Shown piece after piece: positions 47,411 to 58,583 of a stretch of 64,000 nt of DNA (within the stretch, counting starts at the first letter, position 1; each line of letters opens with the position of its first letter). The notes under the pieces are model-generated. The model was given only the letters and a program-made list of their open reading frames with translations. It was not told the origin of the DNA and searched no databases. The stretch is from Voacanga thouarsii (lineage: Eukaryota > Streptophyta > Magnoliopsida > Gentianales > Apocynaceae): positions 1,798,001-1,862,000 of the forward strand of contig JANUWF010001631.1 in assembly GCA_026120185.1 (NCBI GenBank), read 5' to 3'. A program made the position numbers and the translations under genes.

Positions 47411-47784
47411 AGTTTGGATTTGGCAACTTCAACTTTTCTTGACTTATATTGCATTGTATGTTTAAGTGAGGACATTCTTTACATTGTATTGTATGTTGAA
47501 CTTGGTAATTTCATGCATCATTTGCTTATTTACGTTTTTAATATCTTGGACTCTTGGGTTGTATTTCCAATTTGTTGTCTTGGTTTATGTTTTCATTTTG
47601 TGGATTGATATGTGTTGGGACAATTAGACTTGTAGCAGTTGAATCCCCTCTTATAAAAATAACATGTCTTTGTCTTTAATTTCTATGAGGTTAGGAATTG
47701 TCTATTTATAGGGATTATTAAATTTGGCTTGAGATGTGTTTTATTTAGGGAATATAGTGTTTAGAATTCTTAAATTTATTGTTG
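47411..47784 (+). other. 3' flank of the hAT transposase gene
   Basis: T-rich 3' untranslated-like sequence. The frame at 47414-47608 follows the stop codon and has no recognised domain. A TA microsatellite (about 47271-47296) lies in the preceding intron. Confidence 0.4.
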
Positions 47785-48012
47785 GGTTGAAACCGGGCCC
47801 TAGCTTCTCCACTGGGCTGAAACCGGGCCCCCGCTTCCCTGCTTCCTCTCCGAGTCGGGACCGGGGATTATTTTGTCCCCAGTGGGCCAAGGGCGGGGAT
47901 CCCTACCCCTCCCCGTGTCAGGAACGGGCTGGGGATGGGGGGATGGGGGCTACATGGGGGCGGGGCCAGGATTTCTAATCCCCGGCCCGTCCCAGCCCCG
48001 TTACCATCCCTA
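47785..48012. other. hAT right subterminal GC-rich region and terminal repeat
   Basis: Repeats such as GGGCTGAAACCGGGCCC (twice, 47785 and 47815), GGGCGGGGATCC and CCCCGGCCCGTCCC, ending in the terminal GTTACCATCCCTA. It mirrors 40655-40860. The frame at 47736-47978 is compositional. Confidence 0.75.
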
Positions 48013-48020
48013 CCATTAAC

Positions 48021-48660
48021 TACCCAATTGATTTACACTATTACAGCCAGTCATACTTCTCAATAAATGATCCATGTCCATGGAAAATCACGTACAAGGT
48101 AACACACTCCAACATATGTTCAGCAACCAAGTTCTGCGAGATCAAGACTTTTCTAAAACTCTCCAGTGCAAAGAAGCTAATAGAGATGGAGTACTGACTA
48201 CTTTCGACAACTATACATTCAAAGGTGTTTAGTATTAAAGACATCGATTTTTAGCATTTCGGCCGAAAACGAATACCAGAAATACTATGCTGGTCAACGT
48301 CATCTTCATAAGCATGAGCTAATCAACCATTCTATATTTCTCAAGGCCTATCATTCCAACAAGCCAGATCATCCATTTCAACAGGACCAATATTGAATTT
48401 AGGCCCAACATGTGGAATGATGACATTGGATCGTTTATGTCTCAGGTGGGTTCAAATAGTATGTCTAATATTATTCATTTAGACCTAACCTAATTATCAG
48501 AAATAGTTACGTCATCTGTAATTGCTGCACTAGATCATAGGAATCTGCCCGAGCCACGTGGTAAGCCAATTTAAGTATTTCACGTTGTATTCTTTCTGTA
48601 TACCACTGCGCAACTAGTATAAATGGTGGGCTATTACATTTAAGTAACTCATTAACCATG
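48021..48660. mobile_element. Family X interior, copy 1, with coding-like segment (first copy)
   Basis: It continues the hAT target. 48021-48300 is the reverse complement of 56640-56900. 48296-48575 (plus) is a degenerate copy of a coding-like segment also at 51345-51610, 55523-55690 and 56355-56640. Here several frameshifts break it, though pieces such as ANQPF and GLSFQQARSSISTGPILNLG can be read. It ends near CCACGTGGTAAGCC. Confidence 0.6.
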
Positions 48661-49475
48661 TGAGTAATTCATTAAGTAATGGAGGAGGTTCTATAAATAC
48701 CACTCCAGTTATGACAATTCAGAGCACAGATTGAATCGGAGTGAGTTATGTAGCATATGGAGTGAGTTATTTATTACCAAAATGCCACTACATCTCTACA
48801 ATTTAATGAAGTGAATCTATCTACTAACTATAGTAATGTTGTCTTCCAGCATTAACTCCCTTGACTAGTACCTTAGTTCAAGGACATGCGAATCCTCTAT
48901 AACATCTAACCTCATAGAGATAAATGATTTTGATCTCCGTTACTGTCTGAATTACTATAACCGCGATGCCAACAGATATCAGTTTACAGCCTTAATACTA
49001 AATGTTGACATAGTTCAGGAATAGCCAATGCGGGGGGTGAAATTGTACGTTGGGATGAAATCGTCTATTTGATGAGAGGTGCATAAGATCGAAGAATCGT
49101 TGATTTTGGGTTTAGAATTTGCCCTTAAATTGAATAAGGACATGCAGGTGCCCATTACCGTTTTGATGTTTTTCTTAAGATATGTAGGTATAAACAGGTG
49201 CAGTCGGATATTGAATACATTGGAGTAATGAAAGAATAGTTGTTTTATCTAAGGGGCAGTGTGGATATGTTAAGAATATGTTTCTGGCTTGAATACGAAA
49301 TGTATTGGGAGAGCATGGCATTTTGTTAATAAATAACTCACTTAATATGCTACAGAACTCTCTCCAATTCAATTTATGCTCTAAATCGGAGTAACTGGAG
49401 TGGTATTCATAGAACCTCTATAGGTCCTATCTGAGCCCTCCATGTGTGCGGCCATCCATTTAACATTACCTGATG
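48661..49475. mobile_element. Family X copy 1: internal inverted arms
   Basis: 48685-48990 and 49340-49475 are inward and outward versions of the same arm: TTCTATAAATACCACTCCAG, CAGAGCACAGATTGAA, GAGTGAGTTAT and the inverse CTCACTTAATATGC. Between them 49000-49330 carries AGTTGTTTTATCTAAGGGGC, whose inverse lies at 40440-40470, on the other side of the hAT. No long open frame. Confidence 0.65.
48691..48699 (+). promoter_or_regulatory. TATA box in a family X arm
   Basis: CTATAAATA directed into the element. The same box occurs at 54226-54234 and, inverted, at 63209-63217. It is followed about 30 bp later by the conserved CAGAGCACAGATTGAA, a plausible transcription start area. Confidence 0.5.
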
Positions 49476-50093
49476 GCCGCCGATTACAGAGTGACTATAA
49501 CGTGGGCCGCATGACAATTGGAGTGACTTTACTGTTGGCCCTATTCATTTTCAAATTTCAAAATTGAATTTTGTGGTGGCCGCCGATTTCGAAGTGACTA
49601 TAACATGGGCCCTATGACAATTGGAGTGACTTTACTACTGTCCTTGATCATTTTCAAATTTTAAAATTAAATTTCGGGGTGGCCGCCGATTTCAGAGTAA
49701 CTATAACATGGGCCCTATGACAATTAGAGTGACTTTACTATTGGCCCTGTTCATTTTCAAATTTCAAATTTGAATTTCAAGGTGGCCGCTAATTTTGGAG
49801 TGACTATAATGTGGGCCCCATGATAATTAGAGTGACTTTACTGTTGGCCTTGTTCATTTTTGAATTTCAAAATTGAATTGTGGGGTTGCTACCGATTTCA
49901 GAGTGACTATAATGTGGGCCCCATGACAATTGGAGTGATTTTACTATTGGTCATATTCATTTTAAAATTTCAAAATTGAATTTCGGAATGGCTGTCGATT
50001 TCGAAGTGACTATAACATGAGGCCCCTGATAATTGGAATGTCTTTACTATTAGGCCTCTATTCAGTTTCAAATTTCAAATTTGAAATTCGGGT
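49476..50093 (+). repeat. 103-bp tandem array, six units
   Basis: The word GTGACTATAA (or GTAACTATAA) starts at 49491, 49594, 49697, 49800, 49903 and 50006, exactly 103 bp apart each time. Units share GGCCGCCGATT, GGGCCCTATGACAATTGGAG, TGACTTTACTATTGGCCCTG and an AATTTCAAATTTGAA palindrome. Fragments of the same array with the same 103-bp spacing lie inverted at 54035/54138 and direct at 63296/63399. Confidence 0.95.
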
Positions 50094-50272
50094 GTAAAGT
50101 TTTGAGGGATGCATCGTATAGGATCCACTTATACGTCATCTGCTCTCATGTGTACAATGGAATTTGAAATCATTTTTATCTACCCATGTTTGGGAGGTCT
50201 AAACATATCTAGAAATGGAATAATTTACTGAGTTGTAAATTAAAAATGAATATTAGACTGTTTAAGTGAAGT
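50094..50272 (+). mobile_element. Family X distal end module
   Basis: This is the reverse complement of 39795-39990 and similar to 56030-56210: GGATCCACTTATACGTCATC, CCCATGTTTGGGAGG, TTTACTGAGTTGTAAATT, AGACTGTTTAAGTG. It is probably the outer end of a family X copy. I cannot identify a convincing target duplication. Confidence 0.6.
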
Positions 50273-50440
50273 TTAAAGGTGCCTTTGTTAGGATATGCTG
50301 ATTAAAAAACCAAACAAGTATTATTCAAATGTAAAACATATAATTAAGTCAGATTTAAGTGAAGTTTGTGGTTTTTTTGTCAGGATATGCTGATTAAAAA
50401 ATTAAATAAGTATTATTCAAATGTAAAACGTGCAATTAAG
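50273..50440 (+). repeat. 92-bp tandem duplication
   Basis: AGGATATGCTGATTAAAAAA starts at 50290 and again at 50382, each followed by AGTATTATTCAAATGTAAAA. Further single copies lie at 55050 and 56214. Confidence 0.85.
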
Positions 50441-51344
50441 TAAGATTGAAACATCCAATGACAAATCCTTATGTTCTATACTGGCCAAGCAGTGGTATAC
50501 AGCAAGAATACAACGTTAAATTTAGAAGTATTCAATACAAATTGAAAGTTATTTCATGTCCGTGATTACATTCTACTGCTCGGACCCTTAACCGATCAGC
50601 TAGATAATAAATAGCCATTACAACTGAGTTAATAGAAATAACACCTACGTTCTTTAAAAACTTGTAAATAATAGCTTTAATGTGACGCAAGAGATGTTTC
50701 GATGTCAAGCTGGTTAATGAAGTCCCTATCCAATAGTTCAGGTAGCACTTGTGCAGATGCAATGCTTTCCTCAAGTTATGGTTGAATTTGAATTGGAGGT
50801 CTACTGCCATGCGAAGATTTATATCCTCCAAGAGCAACAACATGTTGATGTGGATTGGGTTCTTCAAGTTCTTCCAAAACACGCCAGTGTTGCATTGAAG
50901 TTGTGTAAGGTCTTCCCCCATGCGAAAATCCATTGTACTTACAGCACAGTGATTCGTATATAATGTAGCCACAATGGAGGTTTATTCTCCTATGTATGTA
51001 TGCTCTTCTCTTGGCTGTTCTGTAGATGATCTTCTGGGATTTGTAAATCTTCAGTGAAGAATGTTTCGTACATAGTGTAGAATTCTGCATTTCCTAATGT
51101 CTAGTTCTTCATAGCATGATGTTTTAATTTATCTAGATATGACGTGTAGTGATGTTTGGAAGTATATTGCCATAATTCACAACTAGTTGGTGTAGTTACC
51201 CTCTTTCAGTTATGTGGGTAACTTGTAGATTTATACTGGCCAGTATTCTTTCTGTATACTAGAGTTCTCTGTATATTGGAGATCAAACTCATAGATTTAT
51301 ACTGGTTGTGCAACAGTATATAGAAAGAATACAACATGAAATAC
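50441..51344 (-). other. Family X interior with coding-like minus-strand sequence
   Basis: An uninterrupted minus-strand frame (50532-50972, 146 codons; contains FKFNHNLRKALHLHKCYL) overlaps a second frame (50776-51090) with a more protein-like composition (YNGFSHGGRPYTTSMQHW, LEELEEPNPHQHVVALGG). A third frame further 5' reads FYTMYETFFTEDLQIPEDHL. The alternating frames suggest a decayed multi-frame or spliced coding region, not a working gene. No known domain recognised. Confidence 0.35.
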
Positions 51345-51610
51345 TTAAATTGGCTTGCCACGTGGCTGGGGTGTATTCCTGTGATCTAATGCAGCAATTA
51401 TAGATGATGTAACTATTTTTGATAATTGGGTTGGGTCCAAATGAATAGTATTAGACATACTGTTTGAACCCTCCTGAGACACAGACGGCCCAATACCATC
51501 ATTGCACAGTGTTAGGCCTAAAATCAATGGTCTTATTGAAATGGATGATCTGGCCTATTGGAATAATAGGCCCTGAGGAATATGGAATGGTTGATTAGCC
51601 CGTGCATATG
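51345..51610 (-). pseudogene. Family X coding-like segment, second copy
   Basis: The minus strand reads LGLTLCNDGIGPSVSQEGSN, HLDPTQLSKIVTSSIIAALD and ends NTPQPRGKPI followed by TAA. The fourth copy (56355-56640) has SSSYAQANQPFHIPQGLSFQ, then LGLTLCNDDFRPSVSHVGSN and diverges by frameshift. Conservation of the amino-acid phrases across copies suggests a former protein of family X or a captured gene piece. Function unknown. Interrupted at its 5' end by solo LTR F1. Confidence 0.5.
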
Positions 51611-51615
51611 AAGAT

Positions 51616-53349
51616 TGTTGGGTATCTCAGGCTCGTATCGTATACGACGCAGCGAAAAATACAACGAGATACCCTCCCAGGACCTGTCTATATGTGGAAA
51701 ACAAGACATAATGATAATAAAGGTAATAGCTTTTACCTTTGGGTGATCGTCTGAAGAACAAAATTGATCTTCTTCAAGTCAAGGCGTGATCCAGCAATCC
51801 TCTTATGCTAACTCCATGAGAGTTGGACATCTAACCACTATAATCACAGTGTATGATTATCTCTAATAGTAATCCACACAGAGGAATACTCAAGCACCAA
51901 AATTTTCTGTACTAGAAGAAAAAGATAGCGGCTAGGGTTATTTTCCTTTTCAGCAAAACGAGAGAGAGAGAGAGAAGAAGACGATTGTGACTATGTTTTT
52001 CGTGTGTCACTTTTATTTTATTTTTTTTAGCTAGGGTTTCGTGTGTCTTGTTAATATGTCACACGAAATTTCCCTTCCAAAAACTGAGAATTCTAATCCT
52101 ATTAGAATTCCCTAATTGTAATTGAAAACATCAAATTCTCACAATTACAACTTGGACCTCAAATTATAACTAATTATAATTTATCCACAATAACTTTTTT
52201 TCTCTCAATTAACCCCTCTATGTTATCAAATAACATCTTGAGTATATAATCCTCTATTATGTGTGAACTATTAGGTTTCCCAGTCAATTAGTAGTGAACA
52301 AGAATTAATACAAACGTCTTTGAGATTAATAATTCATAATTAATTAGAATCAAGCCTATTAATTCCAATTAGGATTGGTTTATTAATTCATCAATTAATA
52401 AACCTATATTCCCAAATCATGAGCGGTATCTAGCAACACATCATGACCACCCAAGAGTCCAGGAAGTCAAGTGGCTTGACATGAACCCTTCAATAACAAA
52501 CTTCAGTGCAATTAACTCCTTTCACTATACAATATCTCATTCGGTTTGGAGTACGGAATTACTGCCAACTCCCTCTAGAAATAATTCTAGCCCAAATACA
52601 ATAGTACTTGTTCCAGGAACCCACTACTCTAGATGTGTATCAATTGAAACTATTTCCAATACACAATTGCCTTGGCCAACGACTTCTCGAGTAGTAATTC
52701 CTACAAGTGGCCGTGAGATATTCGCCCCTACTATTAGGAGTGGTGAATCCTTTATTGGCCCTCTCAACTACTTTCGTTTACCTCACAATGTTTCCAACAT
52801 CTATCCCATAGGCGGCCCTCGATCGAGCTCTGGAGATTGAAATCAAAGTACAAAGCTTAGCAAACAAAGTACCTTGGAGATCCCAAGTCTAAGGATACTT
52901 GCACGTTTGCTATATTGAGATTATATCACTGGCACTAAATAGTTATCCATGTGATTATCTCAAAGCTAGGTCATCCAATGAACTTGTTCCATTAACTAGC
53001 ATCCATGTGTTAACTTTAAATATCTCAATACTTACGGTTATAAGAACGACCGCCTGATCAAATCAGGAAGTCTAACACATGCTAGTCTTGACGCATTATT
53101 GATGTCCTATCTCATTCATACTACGACGAAGGACTATTTAAGTACTAACACCATCCAGTGTAGTAGGAATCTCATATCATGATCTCTATCATGATTTCCT
53201 TAATACAATGTTGTACTAGAGACTTTATCGAATAGTTATATTACTTAAAAGAAAATAAAAGAAACTGTAAGATAAATAATGCCTTTTATTAAAATAAAAT
53301 ATGTCATATACAATGTACAAGTGATTGCCTCTAAGACACAACACTAACA
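51616..53349 (-). mobile_element. Solo LTR F1 (family L), TSD AAGAT
   Basis: On the plus strand it runs TGTTGGGTATCTCAGG...CACAACACTAACA. AAGAT flanks at 51611-51615 and 53350-53354. Empty-site paralogues (GCATATGAAGATGACATTG) occur at 56618 and 40158. Sense is probably minus (TGTTAGTGTTGTGTCTTAG start, AATAAAAGGC near a poly(A) region), as for E1. The frame at 52481-52840 is LTR sequence, not a gene. Confidence 0.92.
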
Positions 53350-53354
53350 AAGAT

Positions 53355-54500
53355 GACATTGACCAGCCCCATCAATAGGGGTTTAACAGTTGGAAAAGTA
53401 CAGGGCACTCAACCATATCAAGAATTTATATTTGGAGACTATTTCTTCAAATGGAAGAAGTAAATAGTATACAATGAACCAATATTGGTCCATGTTATGG
53501 TTGAACGCTCACTCAAACATATTATAATTATAATATGTGGTATTTATACATAAATATCATGTACATTTATGAAACTCCAATTATGGGTGGTAAAGTCATC
53601 TAACACACTAGTATGCGCATATATACTATGCCTGAAATTTGTCTAGACTATGCATCTATTAATACGAAACAAATTCAGATTCCCCCCATTTAACATAATT
53701 GCCACCTTGTTATAATTATATATACTATAACCATAATTAGAACCTCTTCTAAGCCTATACATATTTGGAATTGAACAACTTGTAACCTTCTCAAAAATTG
53801 CTTGTATTTCCTCACAACTATAAGCTCCTAAAACCAATTAACAACCCCACAAGAGTGCACATGTCATATCAGATATGCCTTTAATTTGAATACAACAACC
53901 TCATTGGCTATTCTTGAACTATGTCACTTCATTGTATACTATTTAATTCTTCCATCTAAAGAAATAGTCTCCAAATACAAATTCCTGATATGGTTAAGTA
54001 CCCTGTACATTTCCAATTTATCATGGAGCCCACGTTATAGTCATTTTGAATTCGACGGCCACCCCGAAATTCAATTTTGAAATTTGAAAATAAACATAGC
54101 CAATAGTAAAGTCACTCCAATTTCTAGGAGGCCCACATTATAGTCACTTCAAAATAGGTAGCCATCCAGTAATATTTAAGGGATGGCCGCACACGTGGAG
54201 GGCTCAGGTGGGACCTATAGAGGTTCTATAAATATCACTCCAGTTACTCCGATTCAGAGCACAGATTGAATTGGAGTGAGTTATATAACATATGGAGTAA
54301 GTTATGAATTACCAAAATGCCACTATGTCTCTACGATTTAAAGAAGTGAATATATCTACTAACCATAGTAAAAGAGTCTTCTTGCATTAACTCCCTTAAC
54401 CAGTACCTCAGTTCAAGTACATAAGAATCCTCTGTAACATCTGACCTCACGGAGATCAACAAGTTTAATCTCCATTACTGTCTGAATTACTATAACCACG
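53355..54500. mobile_element. Family X copy 2, left arm with foldback
   Basis: 53391-53476 and 53930-54018 are inverted repeats of nearly 90 bp (GGAGACTATTTCTTCAAATG and its inverse) around a 450-bp loop. Then come two inverted units of the 103-bp repeat (TTATAGTCA at 54035 and 54138) and the TATA-bearing arm (54190-54500). The minus frame 53643-53837 lies in the loop, whose sequence recurs at 54899-55020, where the frame is not kept. Confidence 0.65.
54226..54234 (+). promoter_or_regulatory. TATA box in the left arm of family X copy 2
   Basis: CTATAAATA facing inward, with GACCTATAGAGGTT just upstream and TTCAGAGCACAGATTGAATT downstream, as in copy 1. Confidence 0.5.
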
Positions 54501-56344
54501 ATGCCAACAGATATCAATTTACAGTCTTTATCTTTTGACATGTATCTAGAATTAGCAAATGAAGTTGTTTCCTTGTTGATTATAGTTAGAGAACCAATTA
54601 CACAAAAAGATTGTCAGAATGCCAACATTAATTATAAAAAACCATACGCGCTATTAAGTGAAAATGTTACAATACTCAGATTCTACTTTCCCAAATTATA
54701 AAATACACCAGGGCATTACTATGGACAATGCTATAGTTACTCTCTGTACACTTAATATTAATACGAATATGGATGTTATTTATAGTTATATGTGAATTTC
54801 GGGGGAAAAATTCAATTGACCGATGCAAGTAATTATGTGGTTCTACACTCACATACTATGCTTGAAATATGGCAATGTTGAATTCTACACTCATATACTA
54901 TGCCTAAAATTTGTCCAGACTCTACGTCTATTAATACGAAACAAATTCAGATTTCCCCTCCATTTAACATAATTACCACCTCTATTTTAATAATATCTAC
55001 TATAACCATAACAAAGCCCTCTTCTGCATAAAGTTTGATGGTGCATTTGTCAAGATATGTAGATTAAAAAACTAAAAAAGTATTATTCAAATGTAAAATA
55101 TATAATTATGTCAAATTGAAACATCCGATGACAAATCCTTATGTTTTATACATGCCGCGTAGCGGTATACAGAAAGAATACAACGTGAAAAACCTATATT
55201 AGCTTGCCACATGGCTCAGACTTGTTAGAAATGCCTAAATTCCTAATATGATGGTCAGTCATACTAAGTATAAATATGTTATTTAGTATTTAGGATGTGT
55301 CCAGATAGCCGTTGATTAAACATTATCAGTTGGCATATACATTAATGGCATTTTGGTAATCAATAACAAATATTAGTTTACAATCCTGCTATAGTTTAGT
55401 CATGTATGGTGGGCCTATACATTTAAGTAATTCATTAACCATCTCTCAGAAAATGTAGGAGATGCCCAAACATGTATAGGCTCGCTAAACTTGTAAACCA
55501 ACACCGGAAATACTGTGCCGGTTAACGTCATCTTCATATGCACGGGCTAATCAACCATTCTGTATTCCTCAGGGCCTATCATTCCAACAGGCCAGATCAT
55601 CCATTTCAATAGGACTAATATTAAATTTAGGCTCAACACTGTGCAACGATGACATTGGGCCATCTGTGTCTCAAGTGGGTTCAAACAGTATGGGATTTGT
55701 CAGGATGGCCTAACAAAGGACATACAAACTCACAATTGGATTGTTCATTTTAAATCAACATCGGCATTGTGAAAATATTGTTTAATTCCACCTATACACT
55801 TAATATTATATCTATATCATTATTACAAGTCATAACTATAACTAATTGGATATATGCACTTAATAGTCGTAAGGTCTTTTATAATTAAAGTTGGCATTCT
55901 GACAATCTTTTTGTGCAATTGATTCTCAAACTATAACCTACAAGAAAACAACTTCATTTGTTAATTCTGAATACATGTCAAAAGGTAAAGACTGTAAACT
56001 AATAGCTTGAGTGGTATTACTAGTATATTCTTAGAGGTATTGTGTGGGATCCACTTACACGTCATCTGCTCTCATGTGTATGATGAAATTTGAAATCATT
56101 ATTATTATCCCATGTTTGGGAGGTCCAAACATATCTGGAAATGGCGTATAATTTACTGAGTTGTAAATTATAAATGAATTTTAGACTAGTTAAGTATAAT
56201 GGTGCCTCTGTCAGGATATGCTGATTAAAAAGCTAAACAAGTATTATTCAAATGTAAAACATATAATTAAGTCAAATTGAAACATCTAATGACAAATCCT
56301 TATGGTTTATACTGGTCGCGCAGTGGTATACAAAAAAAATATAA
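54501..56344. mobile_element. Family X copy 2 interior, rearranged
   Basis: 54501-54701 is an open frame (MPTDINLQSLSFDMYLELAN). Its first part recurs inverted and broken at 55880-56000, and a short version starts at 48969, so it is a repeat component of unknown function. 55523-55690 is a third, truncated copy of the coding-like segment on the plus strand. 56030-56230 is another end module. No recognisable domain. Confidence 0.5.
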
Positions 56345-57019
56345 CGTGAAATACTTAAATTGGCTTGCCACGTGACTCGGGCTTATTCCTGTGATCCAGT
56401 GCAGCAATTACAGATGATGTAACTATTTTTTAATAATTGGGCTGGGTCCAAATGAGTAGTATTAGGCATACTATTTGAACCCACATGAGACACAGAAGGC
56501 CTAAAGTCATCATTGCACAGTGTTAGGCCTAAATTTAATATTGGTCCTGTTAAAATGGATGATTTGGCTTGTTGGAATGATAGGCCTTGAGGAATATGGA
56601 ATGGTTGATTAGCCTGTGCATATGAAGATGACATTGACCGGCACAGTATTTTTTATGTTGATTTTCGGTTGACATGCTAAAAATTGATATCTTTAATAGT
56701 GAACACCTTTGAATGTATAATTGTCGAATGTGGTCTATACTCTATCTCTGTTGGCTTCTTTGAATTGGAGAGTTTCAGAAAAGCCTTAATTTGCAGAACT
56801 TAGTTCTTGAACATATGCTGGAGTGTGTCACCTTGAACGTGATTTTCCATGGACGTGAGAAGCATGACTAGCTGTAATAGTGTACATCAATTGGGCAGTT
56901 AATGGGTTATTTGTATTCGGCCTGTAATTGGTCAGGACTAATTAATTTGGTAGCAAAAATTGAAACTATTACAATTCCCTACGAATTGAATGGTGTCTCT
57001 GGTTTATATTAAATTTCAC
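56345..57019 (-). mobile_element. Family X copy 2: fourth coding-like segment and hAT empty site
   Basis: 56355-56640 (minus) is the best-preserved start of the coding-like segment (SSSYAQANQPFHIPQGLSFQ). 56640-56960 is the reverse complement of the hAT target, with CCATTAAC uninterrupted at 56898-56905. It ends at the N2 insertion, duplication TTCAC at 57015-57019. Confidence 0.65.
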
Positions 57020-58557
57020 TGATAGGGCTAAAATTACCATTATTTTGCTAGTTATTTGAAGTTGTTTTGAGATACATTTGTTGTAATAACTAAGCATATT
57101 CCTTCCTATTTGACATTTTGCTTGGAAAAAGGATTTTTGGTAAATTTCTGTAGATTTGAGTTAAAATCAAGCAGAAAGTGAATAATTCTAGAATGCACCT
57201 GGTGCTAGGCCCAGCCAACGGACCAGGCGCTGGATCCACTCTGGTCTAGCAGAGGAATTCGAGCAACTTTCAGGAAGAAACTAGAACAAACCTGGCGCCA
57301 GGTCTAGCAAGTGTACTTGGCATCGAGTCCATTCTATCTACGAATGAGAACATACCAAAAATAGAGCAAAAATAGAGGAAGAACATAATGCACCTAGCGC
57401 CAAGTGGGTCGAAGGTACCCGGCGCCAAGTACGCTCTGGAAGGCAAATATTTTATGCACGAAATTAGGAATTTTCTAATGATTTTGGTATTTTTTTTGAA
57501 TCCTACTCAGCCAAGACTTCCTAAGCCATGAATTTAGCATCCAAGAGGCTTACAAGAGCACAAGAAAACACAAGAAAGAGAGAGAGATACATGTGGAGGT
57601 GGATTCAAAAGTAAAAATTCTAAAATCACTCTTTGAAGGAGGAATTCACCCAATCAAGAAGGATCGTTCAAGAGAGTCTTCAAGGATAAAGAAAGAGGCT
57701 TGTCTATAAGTGCTTTCTTTTATCTTTGTTTACTTTTCCTTTAGCAATGATGTATTCAATGTTTTTATTGTAATTTAACAATATTTTAGGATTCATGACT
57801 TACATATCAATTTGACTACTTGATCAATTTTCTATCATTCTTGGTGTTTGATTACTTGTGATTATAGAAGAATTAATGAAGTTAGATTTGCTTCTAATTG
57901 ACTTGGGAAACGATGTTAGGAGTTTATTTAATTTTATTTATTTCATATTTGTTATTACTTAACGGACTTGGGAAGCGAAGTTAAGATCAAAGAACTTAAG
58001 TAATCAAAGGTTAGTTAATTTTGCCTAGAGTATAGGGTTGTTGGCTTCATGTCTATAAGGAATTATATTTAATGTATCTTTTGGTTGTGTTGGTTTGATT
58101 GGGAAATCTACTAATTTAATCAAGAGGTAGTAATTCCATGGATTGGGAAAGAAGTGGAGTATATATAAGTGAATTCATGACTTAGGAAATGATTGAACTT
58201 TACTTTATATTCCTTCATGATGTCAAGATAATGATAAATTGAGATAGTTGTTAAGTAGTTCATTATTATGTTTTCTAGAATAATTGTCTAAATTATGCAT
58301 TCCTACATCCTTGAGTTGTAAATATTTCTTTTTTTTTTTATTCTTTTCTCACTTTATTTGGATCGGTTAAATAATAAGTGAAAAATGATTAGTGTGTACT
58401 TGTTCCTTTGAGGATCAATACTCGTTAATTCTTTATACTATGCTCACGATGAGTATACTTGCTCGTATGTGTATTTTGGGATTAACGTTTTAATTAAAAC
58501 TTGACTAAAGGATGGATTTAAATTTGACAATTTTATACACCCAAAATTTATGCATAA
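57020..58557 (+). repeat. N2 5' LTR
   Basis: 1538 bp. Collinear with 61295-62907. It contains four CCTGGCGCCAGG-like GC-rich words (57200-57440) in AT-rich DNA and a GAGAGAGAG run (57575). Confidence 0.92.
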
Positions 58558-58563
58558 AGTTTT

Positions 58564-58583
58564 TGGTTCCATTGCCGGGGAAC
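58564..58583 (+). other. Primer-binding site of N2 (tRNA-Asp type, degenerate)
   Basis: TGGTTCCATTGCCGGGGAAC differs at three positions from the tRNA-Asp-complementary TGGCGCCGTTGCCGGGGAAC used by many plant gypsy elements. It lies six bases after the LTR. Confidence 0.8.

Larger units (their letters stand above)
40655..48012 (+). mobile_element. hAT transposon (7.36 kb) with 8-bp target duplication
   Basis: The ends are TAAGGATGGCA and ...GTTACCATCCCTA, imperfect inverted repeats of the TAGGGATGG type. Flanks are ACATTAAC (40647-40654) and CCATTAAC (48013-48020), 7 of 8 identical. An uninterrupted copy of the target on the other strand at 56898-56905 reads CCATTAAC, with matching sequence on both sides, which fixes the borders. 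Both ends carry GC-rich subterminal blocks (CCCCGGCCCGTCCC). The element contains a GC-rich leader, a captured kinase exon on the minus strand and a decayed transposase gene on the plus strand. Confidence 0.93.

Noticed and set aside
47736..47978. Frame of 80 codons rich in Gly/Pro
   Set aside because: It lies in the mirrored GC-rich hAT end; compositional.
49476..50093. CRISPR-like array
   Set aside because: Units are contiguous 103-bp tandem repeats without unique spacers, and the DNA is plant nuclear.
39780..50272. CACTA transposon ends (CACTA seen near 39800)
   Set aside because: The opposite end does not read TAGTG and no 3-bp duplication was found.
52481..52840. 119-codon frame in solo LTR F1
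   Set aside because: Wholly inside an LTR and not open in E1.
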